Shown: positions 1-9,614, numbered from the stretch's first letter. The stretch is 64,000 bases of DNA from Clostridium tertium (GCF_017873245.1 NZ_JAGGJY010000014.1:47307-111306), one strand, 5' to 3'. Notes: generated from the letters alone by a model not told the origin. A program made the numbers and translations.

Positions 1-2
1 TT

Positions 3-224
3 GCAGGAGTTAGTAATGAATTATTGAGATTAAACATAAACATCTTAGATGTTAACCAAACTATAATGGATAAATACTTTACAATGATAATGATGCTAGA
101 TTTAAAAGAAGCTAATTCTACCTTTGATGATATTAAAAGTGCATTAGTAACAAAAGGCGAAGATCTTGGAGTAGAGGTTAAAATTCAAAGAGAAGAAATA
201 TTTAATTCAATGCACACTTTATAA
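3..224 (+). CDS. ACT domain protein, 5'-truncated by the window edge
   Basis: The reading frame is open from base 3, so the start lies before the window; a TTG at 24 is internal. The 73 visible residues begin [20 protein letters not shown] and read as the C-terminal part of a stand-alone ACT domain of the SP0238/UPF0237 type, about 89 residues when complete. ACT domains are small ligand-binding folds, often for amino acids; the ligand here is not visible. The gene ends 13 nt before the next gene, a DUF711 protein. That pairing is common in Firmicutes and suggests an operon in which this is the sensor partner. The family call is fairly sure; the function is unknown. Confidence 0.8.
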   Translation, partial: AGVSNELLRLNINILDVNQTIMDKYFTMIMMLDLKEANSTFDDIKSALVTKGEDLGVEVKIQREEIFNSMHTL

Positions 225-237
225 TTGGAGGTTAAAG

Positions 238-1593
238 ATGAATAGTAATAATATATTAGAAACCATAAAGATGATAGAAGAAGAAAAACTTGACATAAGA
301 ACAATAACTATGGGTATTTCATTATTAGATTGTATAGATTCAGATGGCGATAAGGCAAGAGAAAAAATATACAATAAAATAGTTAGTAGTGCTAAAGATT
401 TAGTTAAAGTAGGTAAAGAAATAGAAAATGAATTTGGAATTCCAATAGTAAATAAAAGAATATCAGTAACCCCTATATCAATAATTGCAGGAGCTACAGA
501 TGAGACAGACTATGTTAAGTTTGCGCAAACTTTAGATAAAGCAGCAGAAACTTTAGGAGTAGACTTTATAGGTGGTTTTTCAGCTTTAGTACAAAAGGGA
601 TACACAAAGGGCGATAAAATATTAATAAATTCAATACCAGAAGCATTAGCTAAAACTAGCAAAGTATGTTCATCTGTAAATGTAGGTTCAAGTAGATCAG
701 GAATAAATATGGATGCCGTTAGAGAAATGGGTGAAGTAATTAAAAAAACTGCTGAATACACAAAGGATACAAAAGGATTTGGTTGTGCTAAGCTCGTTGT
801 GTTCTGTAATGCTGTTGAGGACAATCCTTTTATGGCAGGAGCCTTTCATGGCGTTGGAGAAGCTGATAAGGTTATAAGTGTTGGAGTTAGTGGACCTGGT
901 GTTGTGCAAAGAGCATTAGAAAAAGTAAAAGGAGAATCCTTTGATGTAGTTGCAGAAACTATAAAGAAAACTGCATTTAAGATTACAAGAATGGGGCAAT
1001 TAGTTGCTAAAGAAGCTTCAGAAAGATTAGGAGTTCCTTTTGGTATAGTAGATTTGTCATTAGCTCCAACTCCAGCAGTAGGAGATTCTGTAGCACATAT
1101 ACTAGAAGAAATGGGACTTGAAGTAGTTGGAACTCATGGTACAACAGCAGCTCTTGCATTATTAAATGATGCTGTTAAAAAAGGTGGAGTTATGGCATGT
1201 AGTCATGTAGGAGGATTAAGCGGAGCATTTATACCAGTTTCAGAAGATGCAGGAATGATTGATGCTGTATTAAATGGATCGTTAAACTTAGAAAAACTAG
1301 AAGCTATGACTGCTATATGTTCAGTAGGATTAGATATGATTGCTGTTCCAGGAGATACCCCAGCAGAAACAATAGCAGCTATGATTGCAGATGAATCAGC
1401 TATAGGAATGATTAATAATAAGACTACAGCAGTAAGAGTAATACCAGCACCAGGATGTAAGGTAGGAGATTTAGTTGAGTTTGGAGGATTACTAGGAACA
1501 GCTCCAGTAATGCCTGTAAATAAATATTCCTCTTCTTTATTTATACAAAGAGGTGGAAGAATACCTGCACCAATTCATTCATTTAAAAATTAA
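238..1593 (+). CDS. PFL family protein (DUF711/UPF0210)
   Basis: This is a 451-residue protein of the DUF711/UPF0210 family, annotated PFL family because its fold resembles pyruvate formate-lyase-type barrels. It starts at ATG 238 after the SD TGGAGG. Conserved stretches include [13 protein letters not shown] near residue 81, [31 protein letters not shown] and a C-terminal [22 protein letters not shown]. No glycyl-radical motif is evident and no reaction is established for the family. It follows the ACT gene by 13 nt and is followed by a terminator at 1693. Full length and intact. Confidence 0.88.
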   Translation: MNSNNILETIKMIEEEKLDIRTITMGISLLDCIDSDGDKAREKIYNKIVSSAKDLVKVGKEIENEFGIPIVNKRISVTPISIIAGATDETDYVKFAQTLDKAAETLGVDFIGGFSALVQKGYTKGDKILINSIPEALAKTSKVCSSVNVGSSRSGINMDAVREMGEVIKKTAEYTKDTKGFGCAKLVVFCNAVEDNPFMAGAFHGVGEADKVISVGVSGPGVVQRALEKVKGESFDVVAETIKKTAFKITRMGQLVAKEASERLGVPFGIVDLSLAPTPAVGDSVAHILEEMGLEVVGTHGTTAALALLNDAVKKGGVMACSHVGGLSGAFIPVSEDAGMIDAVLNGSLNLEKLEAMTAICSVGLDMIAVPGDTPAETIAAMIADESAIGMINNKTTAVRVIPAPGCKVGDLVEFGGLLGTAPVMPVNKYSSSLFIQRGGRIPAPIHSFKN

Positions 1594-1692
1594 ATAAATA
1601 TAGAATTTTAATTATTATATTTTATTTAAATCAATTTATTAAAACTTGATATAACATTACTATTTTATAGATTTTTAATAAAAGATATAGCT

Positions 1693-1732
1693 ATGGACAA
1701 TTATAAATTTAAGTATAATTGTCCATTTTTAG
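1693..1732 (+). terminator. Intrinsic terminator after the DUF711 gene
   Basis: A perfect 13-bp inverted repeat (ATGGACAATTATA at 1693-1705 with TATAATTGTCCAT at 1714-1726) is followed by a T-rich tract. It closes the ACT-DUF711 operon. Confidence 0.85.
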
Positions 1733-1835
1733 TGTTTAGAGCTGTATAAATAGTTCCAGTAAAGAGATATAATTTATATAAGATTTATTTAAAGAGTATG
1801 GACTTAGTACTAAAGATATATAGGGGGATAAGTTT

Positions 1836-2681
1836 ATGAGAAATATAAAAGCTTTATCAAGACAAGGATCAAATGTTAAACCGAATGAAGATAAAATTAC
1901 TATAATCGAAGGCTCAGCTTGGATATTAGATGGAGCAACAGGATTAACTGGAAAAAGAATTACTGAGAAAGAAACGGATGCATTATGGTATGTTGAAGCA
2001 TTAGATGATTACTTAAAAAAACATATAAATAGTTCAAAAGATATTAAGGAAATAATAAAAAATGCAATTAAGGAAGTTAAAGAAAAATATTCTAAATATG
2101 ATGGATTTAATGATTTAGAGGAAATTGATTATCCTTGTGCAGCTTTAGCTTTAGTAAGATTTAATAGTAAAGAATTAGAGTATTATGTAATTGGTGATTG
2201 TACATTAATATATTCTCAAGAAAATGAATCAATAAAAGAAATTGTTGATAGAAAACTAATAGGGTTAGAAGAAAATATTTTAAGAAAAATGTGTGAAGTA
2301 AGCAAAGTAAATAATATTTCTGTATTAGATGCAAGAAAGCTTTGTAATGATGAAGTTATAAGTGTAAGAAAATTAAAGAATAAATTAAATGGATATTGGA
2401 TATTGGAATTTAATGAAGATGCGGTAGATAGAGGGTTATATAATAAAATTTCTATTAATGGTGAAATTAGTATTTGTATTACTTCAGATGGATTTTCACA
2501 ATTTTATGATACATTCAATTTAGCACAAGATTATAAGGCGTTTATAAATTTACTAAAAGAGAGTAATGTAGAGGCTATATTTAATACATTATATGAAGAG
2601 CAGGAGAAAGATAGTAACTGTAATGATTATCCGAGATTAAAGAAAAGAGATGATACAAGTATAATATATTTTGAATTATAA
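1836..2681 (+). CDS. PP2C-like serine/threonine phosphatase
   Basis: This 281-residue protein has the metal-binding landmarks of PP2C phosphatases: NEDK near residue 17, ILDGATGLTG near 31 in place of DGHGG, IGDCTLIY near 127, TSDGFSQFYD near 211 and a final RDDTSIIY with the terminal metal-binding Asp. PP2C enzymes remove phosphate from Ser/Thr using two Mn or Mg ions. No kinase, sensor domain or signal peptide is present, so it should be a cytosolic stand-alone catalytic domain with unknown substrate. The SD TAGGGGG sits just before ATG 1836. It appears monocistronic, with a terminator at 2732. The family is well supported; the substrate cannot be inferred. Confidence 0.75.
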   Translation: MRNIKALSRQGSNVKPNEDKITIIEGSAWILDGATGLTGKRITEKETDALWYVEALDDYLKKHINSSKDIKEIIKNAIKEVKEKYSKYDGFNDLEEIDYPCAALALVRFNSKELEYYVIGDCTLIYSQENESIKEIVDRKLIGLEENILRKMCEVSKVNNISVLDARKLCNDEVISVRKLKNKLNGYWILEFNEDAVDRGLYNKISINGEISICITSDGFSQFYDTFNLAQDYKAFINLLKESNVEAIFNTLYEEQEKDSNCNDYPRLKKRDDTSIIYFEL

Positions 2682-2684
2682 AAT

Positions 2685-2713
2685 TTACAAGTTGGATAAA
2701 TATGGTGTATAAT
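2685..2713 (+). promoter_or_regulatory. Sigma-A promoter upstream of the flavoprotein gene
   Basis: TTACAA at 2685-2690, a 17-nt spacer and TATAAT at 2708-2713. It lies after the phosphatase stop codon and before a terminator-like hairpin at 2732, so the transcript must pass the hairpin to reach the gene at 2785. Confidence 0.6.
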
Positions 2714-2731
2714 TTAAATTGAATGATTAGC

Positions 2732-2768
2732 AAGAGAGAAGGCAAGATATTAAGCTTTCTCTTTTATT
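2732..2768 (+). terminator. Terminator or attenuator before the flavoprotein gene
   Basis: An imperfect hairpin (AAGAGAGAAGGC pairing with GCTTTCTCTT) ends in TTTTATTGTTTT. It probably terminates the phosphatase transcript. Since a promoter lies just upstream, it could also attenuate the next gene. Confidence 0.6.
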
Positions 2769-2784
2769 GTTTTAGGGGGAAATT

Positions 2785-3540
2785 ATGAGGTGTGTTGTAA
2801 TACATGGAAGTCCAAGAAGAGGTAACACTTGGGATGTGTTAAATATTGCAAAAGAGGAAATGAAAAAACATGGTGAAATTGAATTTATAGATATTGAATT
2901 ACGTAAGGAAAAGATACCTTATTGCAATGGGTGTTTTTTATGTATTTATAAAGGTGAAGATAAATGTCCACACAATGAAAAGATGAGTTATATAGTAAAT
3001 GAAATTGAAAATGCAGATGCTGTTATAGTTACTTCACCAGTTTATTCAATGCAAGTTAGTGGGCTTTTAAAAACGTTTATAGACCATATGTCTTATAATT
3101 TTCATAGGCCAAAATTTTTTACAAAAAAAGCATTAGTAATTACTACTACTGCAGGGGCAGGTCATACATCTTCAGCAAAGTATATTAGGGATGTATTGTA
3201 TTATTGGGGATTTAATTTTGTGAAAATGATACCAATAGCATATAGAGCCATAGAATTAAATGATAAAAATGTGGAAAAAATAAAATGTATATCTGGTAAG
3301 TTTAGTGAAGATTTGATATCTAGAAAAATACACAAACCAAAAGTAAAATCTATTTTTATGTATAATTTATGGAGAAAATCAGGAGAAACACCTTTTAAAG
3401 AGGGCGATGCTGATTATAGATATTGGAAAAATTCGGGGCTTTCAAAGTTTATTTATCATCCAGATATTAAAATTGGAGCTTTAAAAAGAGCAATAGGTAG
3501 TGCTACTTATAAATTAATGGGGAGCAAAGTAAAAAATTAA
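2785..3540 (+). CDS. Iron-sulfur flavoprotein / NADPH-dependent FMN reductase-like oxidoreductase
   Basis: A 251-residue flavodoxin-fold protein. The N-terminal HGSPRRGNTWDVL is the FMN phosphate-binding loop and TSPVYSMQVSGLLKTFIDH near residue 83 is the second FMN contact region. Cysteines at 47, 50, 53 and 61 give the C-x2-C-x2-C-x7-C pattern typical of Isf-type iron-sulfur flavoproteins, which suggests one 4Fe-4S cluster feeding electrons to FMN. The C-terminal 90 residues are basic and not recognised. A strong SD (AGGGGG) precedes ATG 2785. The next gene, a class I isoprenoid-type enzyme, starts 37 nt downstream with no terminator between, so the two are probably co-transcribed. The redox partner is unknown. 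Confidence 0.8.
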   Translation: MRCVVIHGSPRRGNTWDVLNIAKEEMKKHGEIEFIDIELRKEKIPYCNGCFLCIYKGEDKCPHNEKMSYIVNEIENADAVIVTSPVYSMQVSGLLKTFIDHMSYNFHRPKFFTKKALVITTTAGAGHTSSAKYIRDVLYYWGFNFVKMIPIAYRAIELNDKNVEKIKCISGKFSEDLISRKIHKPKVKSIFMYNLWRKSGETPFKEGDADYRYWKNSGLSKFIYHPDIKIGALKRAIGSATYKLMGSKVKN

Positions 3541-3577
3541 TAAATGTGATGATAAGATTAGATTTGGGAGATTAATA

Positions 3578-4813
3578 ATGAATTTAATAAACTATATATA
3601 TTTAGAATGTAGTGAACGATGGTGGAAATCAGATAGAAATTTTAAATTAGATATGAAAAAATATACTAATATAGAGAAGAAAAATAAAGAAAAGAATTTA
3701 GATAACTATATAGATTTAATAATTAAAAAAATAAACGAATTTCCTAAGGAAGATAATAAAAAGGGAAAGTGGCAAAATGAGTTTGATGAAATTATAGATA
3801 ACTTCATAGAAAGTGAAAAAGAAACCTTTAAGCTTGGAATAATTAATAAAAATATTAAAAATGACTTTTTTAATAGCACTAAAAGATTTATAAAAGAAGC
3901 AAAACAATTTGATGAAAATTTAAGTTATACTGACATAGGACAGGCCATGAGAAATGTTTGGATCATAAATATCCTTCAAGCAGTCTTTGGAGAAAAAGTA
4001 CAGCTATCTAAGGCTATATTTAGCTATAGTATGTTATATCCATATACAGATAACTATTTAGATAATACAACGATAAATGACATGGAAAAGAAAAATTTTA
4101 ATTATAAATTGAATAAGAGATTAAATGGAGAAAATGTAGAAAGTAGCGATTTTTGTGAAGAGGCTGTTTATAAATTAGTTAGTTATATTGAAGAAGATTT
4201 TAAGAGAAATGATTATAGTGAATTATATGACGCTTTACTTTCAATTCATAAAGGTCAAATAAAAAGTTTAAGACAACAAAATATTGTGAGTATTCCTTAT
4301 GAAGAGGATATTTTAGGTATATCTATTGAAAAAGGTGGATCATCAGTACTAGTAGATGGATTTTTAACAAAGGGAAAGATGAATAAAGATGAAATATCTT
4401 TTTGTATTTTTTATGGTTTCTTGCTTCAACTAGCAGATGATTTACAAGATATTAAATCTGATATAAATAACAATCATATAACTATAATGTCACAATTAGC
4501 GCCTAAATACAATTTAGATAAAATAGTAAATAAATTAATAAATTTTACAGTTATGTTTTTAAAAGAAGACAGTTGCTTTAAAGGAGAAAATATACATGAA
4601 TTGAAAGAACTTATAAAAACAAATTGTATAATGCTTATATTGTTTTCAGTAATATTGAGTAAAGAGTTTTTTTCAAGTGAATATATAAATGTCATAGATG
4701 AATACTTACCATTTTCTATAAAATATATAGAAAGTATTAAGTTTAAACTAAGAAAAAAAATTAGGAAAATAGAATTTAAAAATGCAGTTAACTATATATT
4801 AGGAATTAATTAA
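3578..4813 (+). CDS. Class I isoprenoid synthase-like protein
   Basis: This 411-residue protein is predicted to be mostly helical and carries two Asp-rich motifs of class I prenyl/terpene synthases. The first, DNYLD from residue 158, is a DxxxD variant; the second is DDLQD at 287-291 within LQLADDLQDIK. In the family these bind the Mg-diphosphate of an isoprenoid substrate. The 100-residue N-terminal part is Lys/Glu-rich and not recognised, and the protein is longer than ordinary polyprenyl synthetases (about 300). Clostridial homologs are annotated only as class 1 isoprenoid biosynthesis enzyme. It shares an operon with the Fe-S flavoprotein. Substrate and product unknown. Confidence 0.65.
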   Translation: MNLINYIYLECSERWWKSDRNFKLDMKKYTNIEKKNKEKNLDNYIDLIIKKINEFPKEDNKKGKWQNEFDEIIDNFIESEKETFKLGIINKNIKNDFFNSTKRFIKEAKQFDENLSYTDIGQAMRNVWIINILQAVFGEKVQLSKAIFSYSMLYPYTDNYLDNTTINDMEKKNFNYKLNKRLNGENVESSDFCEEAVYKLVSYIEEDFKRNDYSELYDALLSIHKGQIKSLRQQNIVSIPYEEDILGISIEKGGSSVLVDGFLTKGKMNKDEISFCIFYGFLLQLADDLQDIKSDINNNHITIMSQLAPKYNLDKIVNKLINFTVMFLKEDSCFKGENIHELKELIKTNCIMLILFSVILSKEFFSSEYINVIDEYLPFSIKYIESIKFKLRKKIRKIEFKNAVNYILGIN

Positions 4814-4851
4814 AATAACAGCTAAGTAAATTTACTTTAGCTGTTATTCTT
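4814..4851. terminator. Bidirectional terminator between convergent genes
   Basis: AATAACAGCTAA at 4814-4825 pairs with TTAGCTGTTATT at 4837-4848, with an inner GTAAATTTAC palindrome. T-rich tracts follow on both strands, and the minus-strand gene stops inside the hairpin. Confidence 0.85.
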
Positions 4852-5488
4852 TTTCTTTATCAGATGATGGTAAAGAAATATAATTTTTAACTGTTTCTAG
4901 AACTGAATCTTCTCCAACATAAACTACTATATCTTGTGAATGTATTTTAAAGTATGGTCCTGGTGATAAAAATAAATCTCCATCCCTCTTAACAGCAATT
5001 ATAGTAGCTTTTGTATTATGCCAAAAGTCGAGTTCACCAATACTTTTATCTACAGCAATACTATTTTCTTCTACTATACTTTCAAAGGGAATAATAGAAC
5101 CAACATTTCTTAGTTGAGTAGCAAATTCAATTATTGCATTAATATTTTTTTCAAGCTTATTATCGATATCTTTCCTTTTTTTTATTAAGTCAAAAGTGTC
5201 GCTATTTAAATGAGTAAAATCTGATTTTGTTTTGAATTTATTTAAAAACTCTTTTGCATAAGTCTTATTATTTATTATAATCCCGCTTTTTTCATTAATA
5301 GTAACAACATTCATATCTTTTAATAAGGCTAATGATCTTCTAATAGTTTCTGGAGATACATTATATATACTAACTAAAGTTGTTCTTCCTGTAATCTTAC
5401 TTCCTTCCAAAAATTCATTATTTATTATTCTATGAGCTATATCAACAGCTATTTTTATATAGTTAGGTGTTTTAGTTTGTTTAGACAA
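4844..5488 (-). CDS. GntR-type regulator with RCK_C (TrkA-C) domain, BusR-like
   Basis: About 214 residues in three parts: an N-terminal GntR winged helix (residues ~5-75, with VSPETIRRSLALLKDMNVV as recognition region), a central helical or coiled-coil linker (~100-140) and a C-terminal RCK_C/TrkA-C domain (~140-210, with GELDFWHNTKATIIAVKRDG and YFKIHSQDIVVYVG). This is the architecture of BusR, a cyclic di-AMP-binding repressor of osmolyte uptake in streptococci and lactococci. I prefer TTG 5488 because the SD AAGGAG directly abuts the upstream ATG 5497 but lies 9 nt before the TTG. No osmolyte transporter is adjacent, so targets are elsewhere or autoregulatory. Domain calls are solid; ligand and targets are inferred. 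Confidence 0.78.
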   Translation of the reverse strand: MSKQTKTPNYIKIAVDIAHRIINNEFLEGSKITGRTTLVSIYNVSPETIRRSLALLKDMNVVTINEKSGIIINNKTYAKEFLNKFKTKSDFTHLNSDTFDLIKKRKDIDNKLEKNINAIIEFATQLRNVGSIIPFESIVEENSIAVDKSIGELDFWHNTKATIIAVKRDGDLFLSPGPYFKIHSQDIVVYVGEDSVLETVKNYISLPSSDKEKE

Positions 5489-5512
5489 TATTAACATCTC
5501 CTTTACGATAAG

Positions 5513-5540
5513 ATTCTAACACACAATATTGGAAAGTAAA
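5513..5540 (-). promoter_or_regulatory. Sigma-A promoter of the GntR-RCK_C regulator
   Basis: Read on the minus strand: TTTACT, a 16-nt spacer, TAGAAT. The SD AAGGAG of the regulator follows about 15 nt downstream. Confidence 0.5.
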
Positions 5541-5650
5541 ATACTTATTGAAATTTATAATTTATAAATGGGTAAGAAAAGGAATAAATGTTTTGAGTAT
5601 AGTAAATAATTGGAATATATGAGATTTTATGCTTTTGATAGTTAATAGTT

Positions 5651-5678
5651 TTTACTTGATTAGTTTATATACTATAAT
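5651..5678 (+). promoter_or_regulatory. Sigma-A promoter of helD
   Basis: TTTACT at 5651-5656, a 16-nt spacer and TATAAT at 5673-5678. The leader of about 55 nt holds an 11-bp direct repeat (TTGAATTTAGA at 5681 and 5721). Confidence 0.5.
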
Positions 5679-5740
5679 AATTGAATTTAGAATCTAATTA
5701 GCCTATAATTAAGGCATTAGTTGAATTTAGAGGTAAAAAT

Positions 5741-8023
5741 ATGAATAAGGATTTAAAATTAGAACAAGAAATATTAAAGGAAAAAAGGAAAAAGATAGAT
5801 AATGAGCTTTTAGAGAAAAAAAAGAGTTATGAAGGTATAGAAAGTAAGTTGAGAGCTTTAACAAAGGAATCAAAAGGAAATTATAACGAAGAAAAAGAAA
5901 CTACAGAAAAAATATATTCTGTGTTAAGAAAAGATATAAAAAATTATGAGGAGGCTATAAAGGTTCCTTATTTTGGTAGAGTTGATTTTAGAGAATTGAG
6001 AGGTAGTGATGAAAGTATATATATAGGCAAACAATCAGTAAGTTCAACTTTAGATGGAGAAGAAATAGTAGTAGATTGGAGAACTCCAGTAGCAGATTTA
6101 TATTATAGTGGAACTGGAGGATATGCATATTATAAATCGCCTATAGGAATAATTGAAGGAAACTTATCACTAAAAAGAAAATTTTTATTTAAAGAAGATT
6201 CATTAAAAGAAATATTCGATGAAGGAATAAATGAAATTATAATAAAAACTAGTGATGAAGGAAATGACTTAGTTGATGAATTTTTAAAAATAAATCTTGA
6301 GGAAAGTAGAGGAAAAAAATTAAAAGAAGTAGTAGCAACTATTCAAAAGGAACAAAATGATATTATAAGGTGGCCAAAGAATCTACCTATTATAGTTCAG
6401 GGATCGGCTGGTTCTGGGAAAACTACTATAGCTTTACATAGGCTGGCATATTTGATTTATAGATACTCAGAAACGATGAATGGAAAAGATATTTTAGTTC
6501 TAGCTCCTAATAAGTTATTCTTAGATTATATTTCAGATATATTACCGAATTTAGGAGTTGATGAAGTAAAACAAACTACTTTTCAAGATTTGGTACTTAA
6601 TCATTTAAAAGTTAGAAGCAAGGTAAATGGAAAAGATGAAAAACTTAAGGAGTTAATTGAGTCTACAGATGCAGAGAAATGTAAATTAATAATAAATGCA
6701 TCTAAAATAAAAGGAACATTAACCTTTAAATCTATTATAGATAGATACATTACATTATTAGAAAGCGATTCTGTTGATATAACAGACATAATGATTGGTA
6801 ATTATGTATTATTTAACAAAAGGGAAATAATGAGGCTTTATCTTAAAGACTTAAAAAATTATCCAATAAATAAAAGAAAGGATGAAATAAAAAGATATCT
6901 AGGATTAAAGCTTAAAGAGAGAATAGGAGTTCTTTGCCTGCAAGTAGATTTAGAATGGGATATAAGAATTAAAGAGATAAAAAATAAACAAGAGGATTGT
7001 GAAGATAGAAGGAAGCAATTGATAAAAATTTATTCAGAAAGAGATGAAATAAAAAATAATATAAAAAGCAACTCAAAAAAAGAAATGAATGATTATTTTA
7101 AAAGTTGGAGGGGAATAACCTCTAAGGATATATATGTTGATTTATTTAAAAATGAAGAATTTTTTGAACTTGCAACTTTAAATAAGATACCAAAAGAATT
7201 ATCAGAATTTATGAAAGAAGAAATCATTTCAAATTATAATAGAGGAATTATAGATGAAGATGATTTAGCACCACTTTTATATATTAATATTCTTTTAGAA
7301 GGTGTTGAAGAAAAAGAAAAATATTCACATATAGTAGTAGATGAAGCACAAGACTATAATCCATTCCAAATTTATTTAGTAAATAGATTAACTAAGGGAA
7401 ATTCTCTTACTTTAGTTGGAGATATTGCTCAAGGAATATATTATTATAAAGGAATAAAAAATTGGAGTGATATAGTAGAAAAGGTTTTTGAAGGAAAAGC
7501 GACATATATGCAACTTACTCAAAGCTATAGATCTACAGTTGAAATTATAGATTTTGCTAATGGTGCATTAGAATCACAAGGACTAGAGTTAAAAAGAGCA
7601 AAACCTGTATTAAGACATGGAGAATCTCCTAAAATAATAAAATGTAATAACAGCAAAGATGTAATAAAAAATATAAACAGTATAATTACTGAAGTTATGA
7701 ATAAAGGTAAAAGTAGTATAGCAATAATAACAAAAGGTATAGAAGATGGTAAAATTTTAGAAAAACTTATAAAAAAGAATTCTTTATTTAAAGCAACATT
7801 AATAAAAGGAAATGAAAAAGAGCATAATGATGATATATTGATAATACCATCTTATTTAACAAAGGGATTAGAATTTGATGCAACTATTATTTATAATCCA
7901 AGTGAGTCTAACTTTAAAAATACTTTGTTAGATCAAAGGCTTTTATATGTATCATTAACAAGAGCCTTGCATTATGAATATATAATAGAAGTTGATAATA
8001 TAACAGATATGATAAAAATATAA
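5741..8023 (+). CDS. helD: RNA polymerase recycling motor HelD (UvrD/Rep-family ATPase)
   Basis: This 760-residue protein combines an N-terminal charged coiled coil (~1-80) with a superfamily 1 helicase-like ATPase. The block VDWRTPVADLYYSG near residue 110 is typical of HelD. Walker A (GSAGSGKTTIALHRL) lies at about 220-235, Walker B (VVDEAQDYNPFQ) at about 531 and a motif IV/V region (TQSYRST) near 595. The C-terminal LLYVSLTRALH is motif VI. HelD binds stalled RNA polymerase, pushes its arms into the channels and uses ATP to release nucleic acid and recycle the enzyme. It appears to be expressed alone from the promoter at 5651. Full length, with key residues in place. Confidence 0.87.
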   Translation: MNKDLKLEQEILKEKRKKIDNELLEKKKSYEGIESKLRALTKESKGNYNEEKETTEKIYSVLRKDIKNYEEAIKVPYFGRVDFRELRGSDESIYIGKQSVSSTLDGEEIVVDWRTPVADLYYSGTGGYAYYKSPIGIIEGNLSLKRKFLFKEDSLKEIFDEGINEIIIKTSDEGNDLVDEFLKINLEESRGKKLKEVVATIQKEQNDIIRWPKNLPIIVQGSAGSGKTTIALHRLAYLIYRYSETMNGKDILVLAPNKLFLDYISDILPNLGVDEVKQTTFQDLVLNHLKVRSKVNGKDEKLKELIESTDAEKCKLIINASKIKGTLTFKSIIDRYITLLESDSVDITDIMIGNYVLFNKREIMRLYLKDLKNYPINKRKDEIKRYLGLKLKERIGVLCLQVDLEWDIRIKEIKNKQEDCEDRRKQLIKIYSERDEIKNNIKSNSKKEMNDYFKSWRGITSKDIYVDLFKNEEFFELATLNKIPKELSEFMKEEIISNYNRGIIDEDDLAPLLYINILLEGVEEKEKYSHIVVDEAQDYNPFQIYLVNRLTKGNSLTLVGDIAQGIYYYKGIKNWSDIVEKVFEGKATYMQLTQSYRSTVEIIDFANGALESQGLELKRAKPVLRHGESPKIIKCNNSKDVIKNINSIITEVMNKGKSSIAIITKGIEDGKILEKLIKKNSLFKATLIKGNEKEHNDDILIIPSYLTKGLEFDATIIYNPSESNFKNTLLDQRLLYVSLTRALHYEYIIEVDNITDMIKI

Positions 8024-8086
8024 AAAATATAGCATAATTAAAAAATATATAATAAATATACAAAAAAAGTCGAATTTCATAATTGT

Positions 8087-8116
8087 TTGACAAATATATT
8101 TATGGTAAAATATTAC
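8087..8116 (+). promoter_or_regulatory. Probable sigma-A promoter of the flavodiiron protein gene
   Basis: TTGACA at 8087-8092 is clear. The -10 is ambiguous: TATTAC at 8111 gives an 18-nt spacer. Confidence 0.45.
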
Positions 8117-8158
8117 TAGAATATATAGAGATAAAAGAGTAAAGTTGGAGGTAGGGAT

Positions 8159-9331
8159 ATGTTACAGGAAAAGTTAAAAGATAATATATATTGGATAGGG
8201 GTTAAAGACCCGGATTTAAAAATATTTGATATAATAATGGAAACAAAAAAAGGAACAACCTATAACTCTTACGTAATAAATGACGAAAAAGTAGCAGTAG
8301 TAGATACTGTTAAAACTGGATTTTATGATGAGTTTAAAAATAATTTAAAAGAAGTAATTGGTAATAAAAAAGTAGATTATGTAATAGTTCAGCATACGGA
8401 ATTAGATCATAGTGGATCTCTTATAAGATTAATTGAAGATTATCCAGAAATAAAAGTAGTTGCATCTAAAGCTGCATTAAATTATTTGAAAAATATATTA
8501 AATAGAGAGTTTAATGCTGTAGAAGCTAAGGAAGAAATTTCACTTGGAGAAACAAGTCTTAAATTTATAAGTTCACCTAATTTACACTGGCCAGACACTA
8601 TTTTCACATATGTAAAAGAAAGAAACTTATTATTTACATGTGATTTTACTGGATCTCATTATTGTCCAGAAGGCGGAATTACAGAAAGTTTAAATCAAGA
8701 TTATTTTGTTGAAATGGAATACTATTTTAATTGTATAATGGGACCATTTAAAAAATTTGTATTAATGGGCTTAGAAAAGATAAAAGATTTAAATATAGAA
8801 TGTATCGCGCCTAGCCATGGACCAGTTCATGTTGCTAATATTGATAAGATTTTAAACCTTTATAAAGAATGGGCAACAGAAGTAGAAGTAGATAAAAATA
8901 AGGTGGAAATATTTTATATTTCTGCATATGGAAATACTGAAAATATGGCTAACTTTATGAAGGAAAAGCTAGAAGCAAGAGGATATGATGTAGATGTAAC
9001 AGAAATAACTACTATTCCTTTAGAAGAAAGTATAGCAAAAATAGAAAGAGCAAGAGGATTTATGGTTGGATCACCAACAATAAATCAAGATGCAGTTAAA
9101 CCATCTTGGGATTTATTATCCTTAGTTAATCCTATAATAAATAGAGGAAAGCCGGCATTAGCATTTGGATCTTATGGATGGAGCGGAGAAGGCGTAAGAA
9201 TGCTAACAGCAAGACTAAAAGATTTAAAGCTTAAAGTAGTTGAGCCAGGTTTATCATTCTGCTTTGTTCCATCAGAACAAGATTATAAACATGCAGAAGA
9301 AGTAGTAAATAAGTTTATAGAACTAATGTAA
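8159..9331 (+). CDS. fprA: A-type flavodiiron protein (FprA family)
   Basis: This 390-residue protein has the two classic modules. Residues 1-245 form a metallo-beta-lactamase-like diiron domain with QHTELDHSG near residue 77, LHWPDTIF near 145, a ligand Asp in FTCDFTGSH and a ligand His in APSHGPVH near 220. Residues ~250-390 form a flavodoxin domain with the FMN loop [10 protein letters not shown]. Such proteins reduce O2 to water or NO to N2O in the cytosol of anaerobes, taking electrons from rubredoxin or a reductase. No rubredoxin domain is fused. The SD GGAGGT precedes ATG 8159 and a strong terminator follows. Preference for O2 or NO cannot be read from the sequence. Confidence 0.92.
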   Translation: MLQEKLKDNIYWIGVKDPDLKIFDIIMETKKGTTYNSYVINDEKVAVVDTVKTGFYDEFKNNLKEVIGNKKVDYVIVQHTELDHSGSLIRLIEDYPEIKVVASKAALNYLKNILNREFNAVEAKEEISLGETSLKFISSPNLHWPDTIFTYVKERNLLFTCDFTGSHYCPEGGITESLNQDYFVEMEYYFNCIMGPFKKFVLMGLEKIKDLNIECIAPSHGPVHVANIDKILNLYKEWATEVEVDKNKVEIFYISAYGNTENMANFMKEKLEARGYDVDVTEITTIPLEESIAKIERARGFMVGSPTINQDAVKPSWDLLSLVNPIINRGKPALAFGSYGWSGEGVRMLTARLKDLKLKVVEPGLSFCFVPSEQDYKHAEEVVNKFIELM

Positions 9332-9347
9332 TTATAAAAAAATAGAC

Positions 9348-9388
9348 AAAAGGCCTGTAATAAGAAAAATACAGGCCTTTTATTGTTT
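9348..9388 (+). terminator. Intrinsic terminator after fprA
   Basis: AAAGGCCTGTA at 9349-9359 pairs exactly with TACAGGCCTTT at 9370-9380, followed by a T-rich tract. Confidence 0.9.
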
Positions 9389-9614
9389 TATAACTAGACA
9401 TTAGCAAAAAATATATAATTATGAAGAAAGAAAGTATTGGTGATAGATAATAAATTCTCATATATATTTAATATAATATATATAAAAAAATAATTAAATT
9501 AGAAAAATTTATTCCCTAAACAAGCATATTAAGAATATCTATATAGTAAATACTAAAAAAAGGGGGGAAACTGCTTCTTAATAATTGCTAAAGCAATTTG
9601 AAAGTGGAAAATAT

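Noticed and set aside
5681..5731. 11-bp direct repeat TTGAATTTAGA in the helD leader as an operator pair
   Set aside because: AT-rich and short; chance repeats of this length are expected in such DNA, and no dyad is present.
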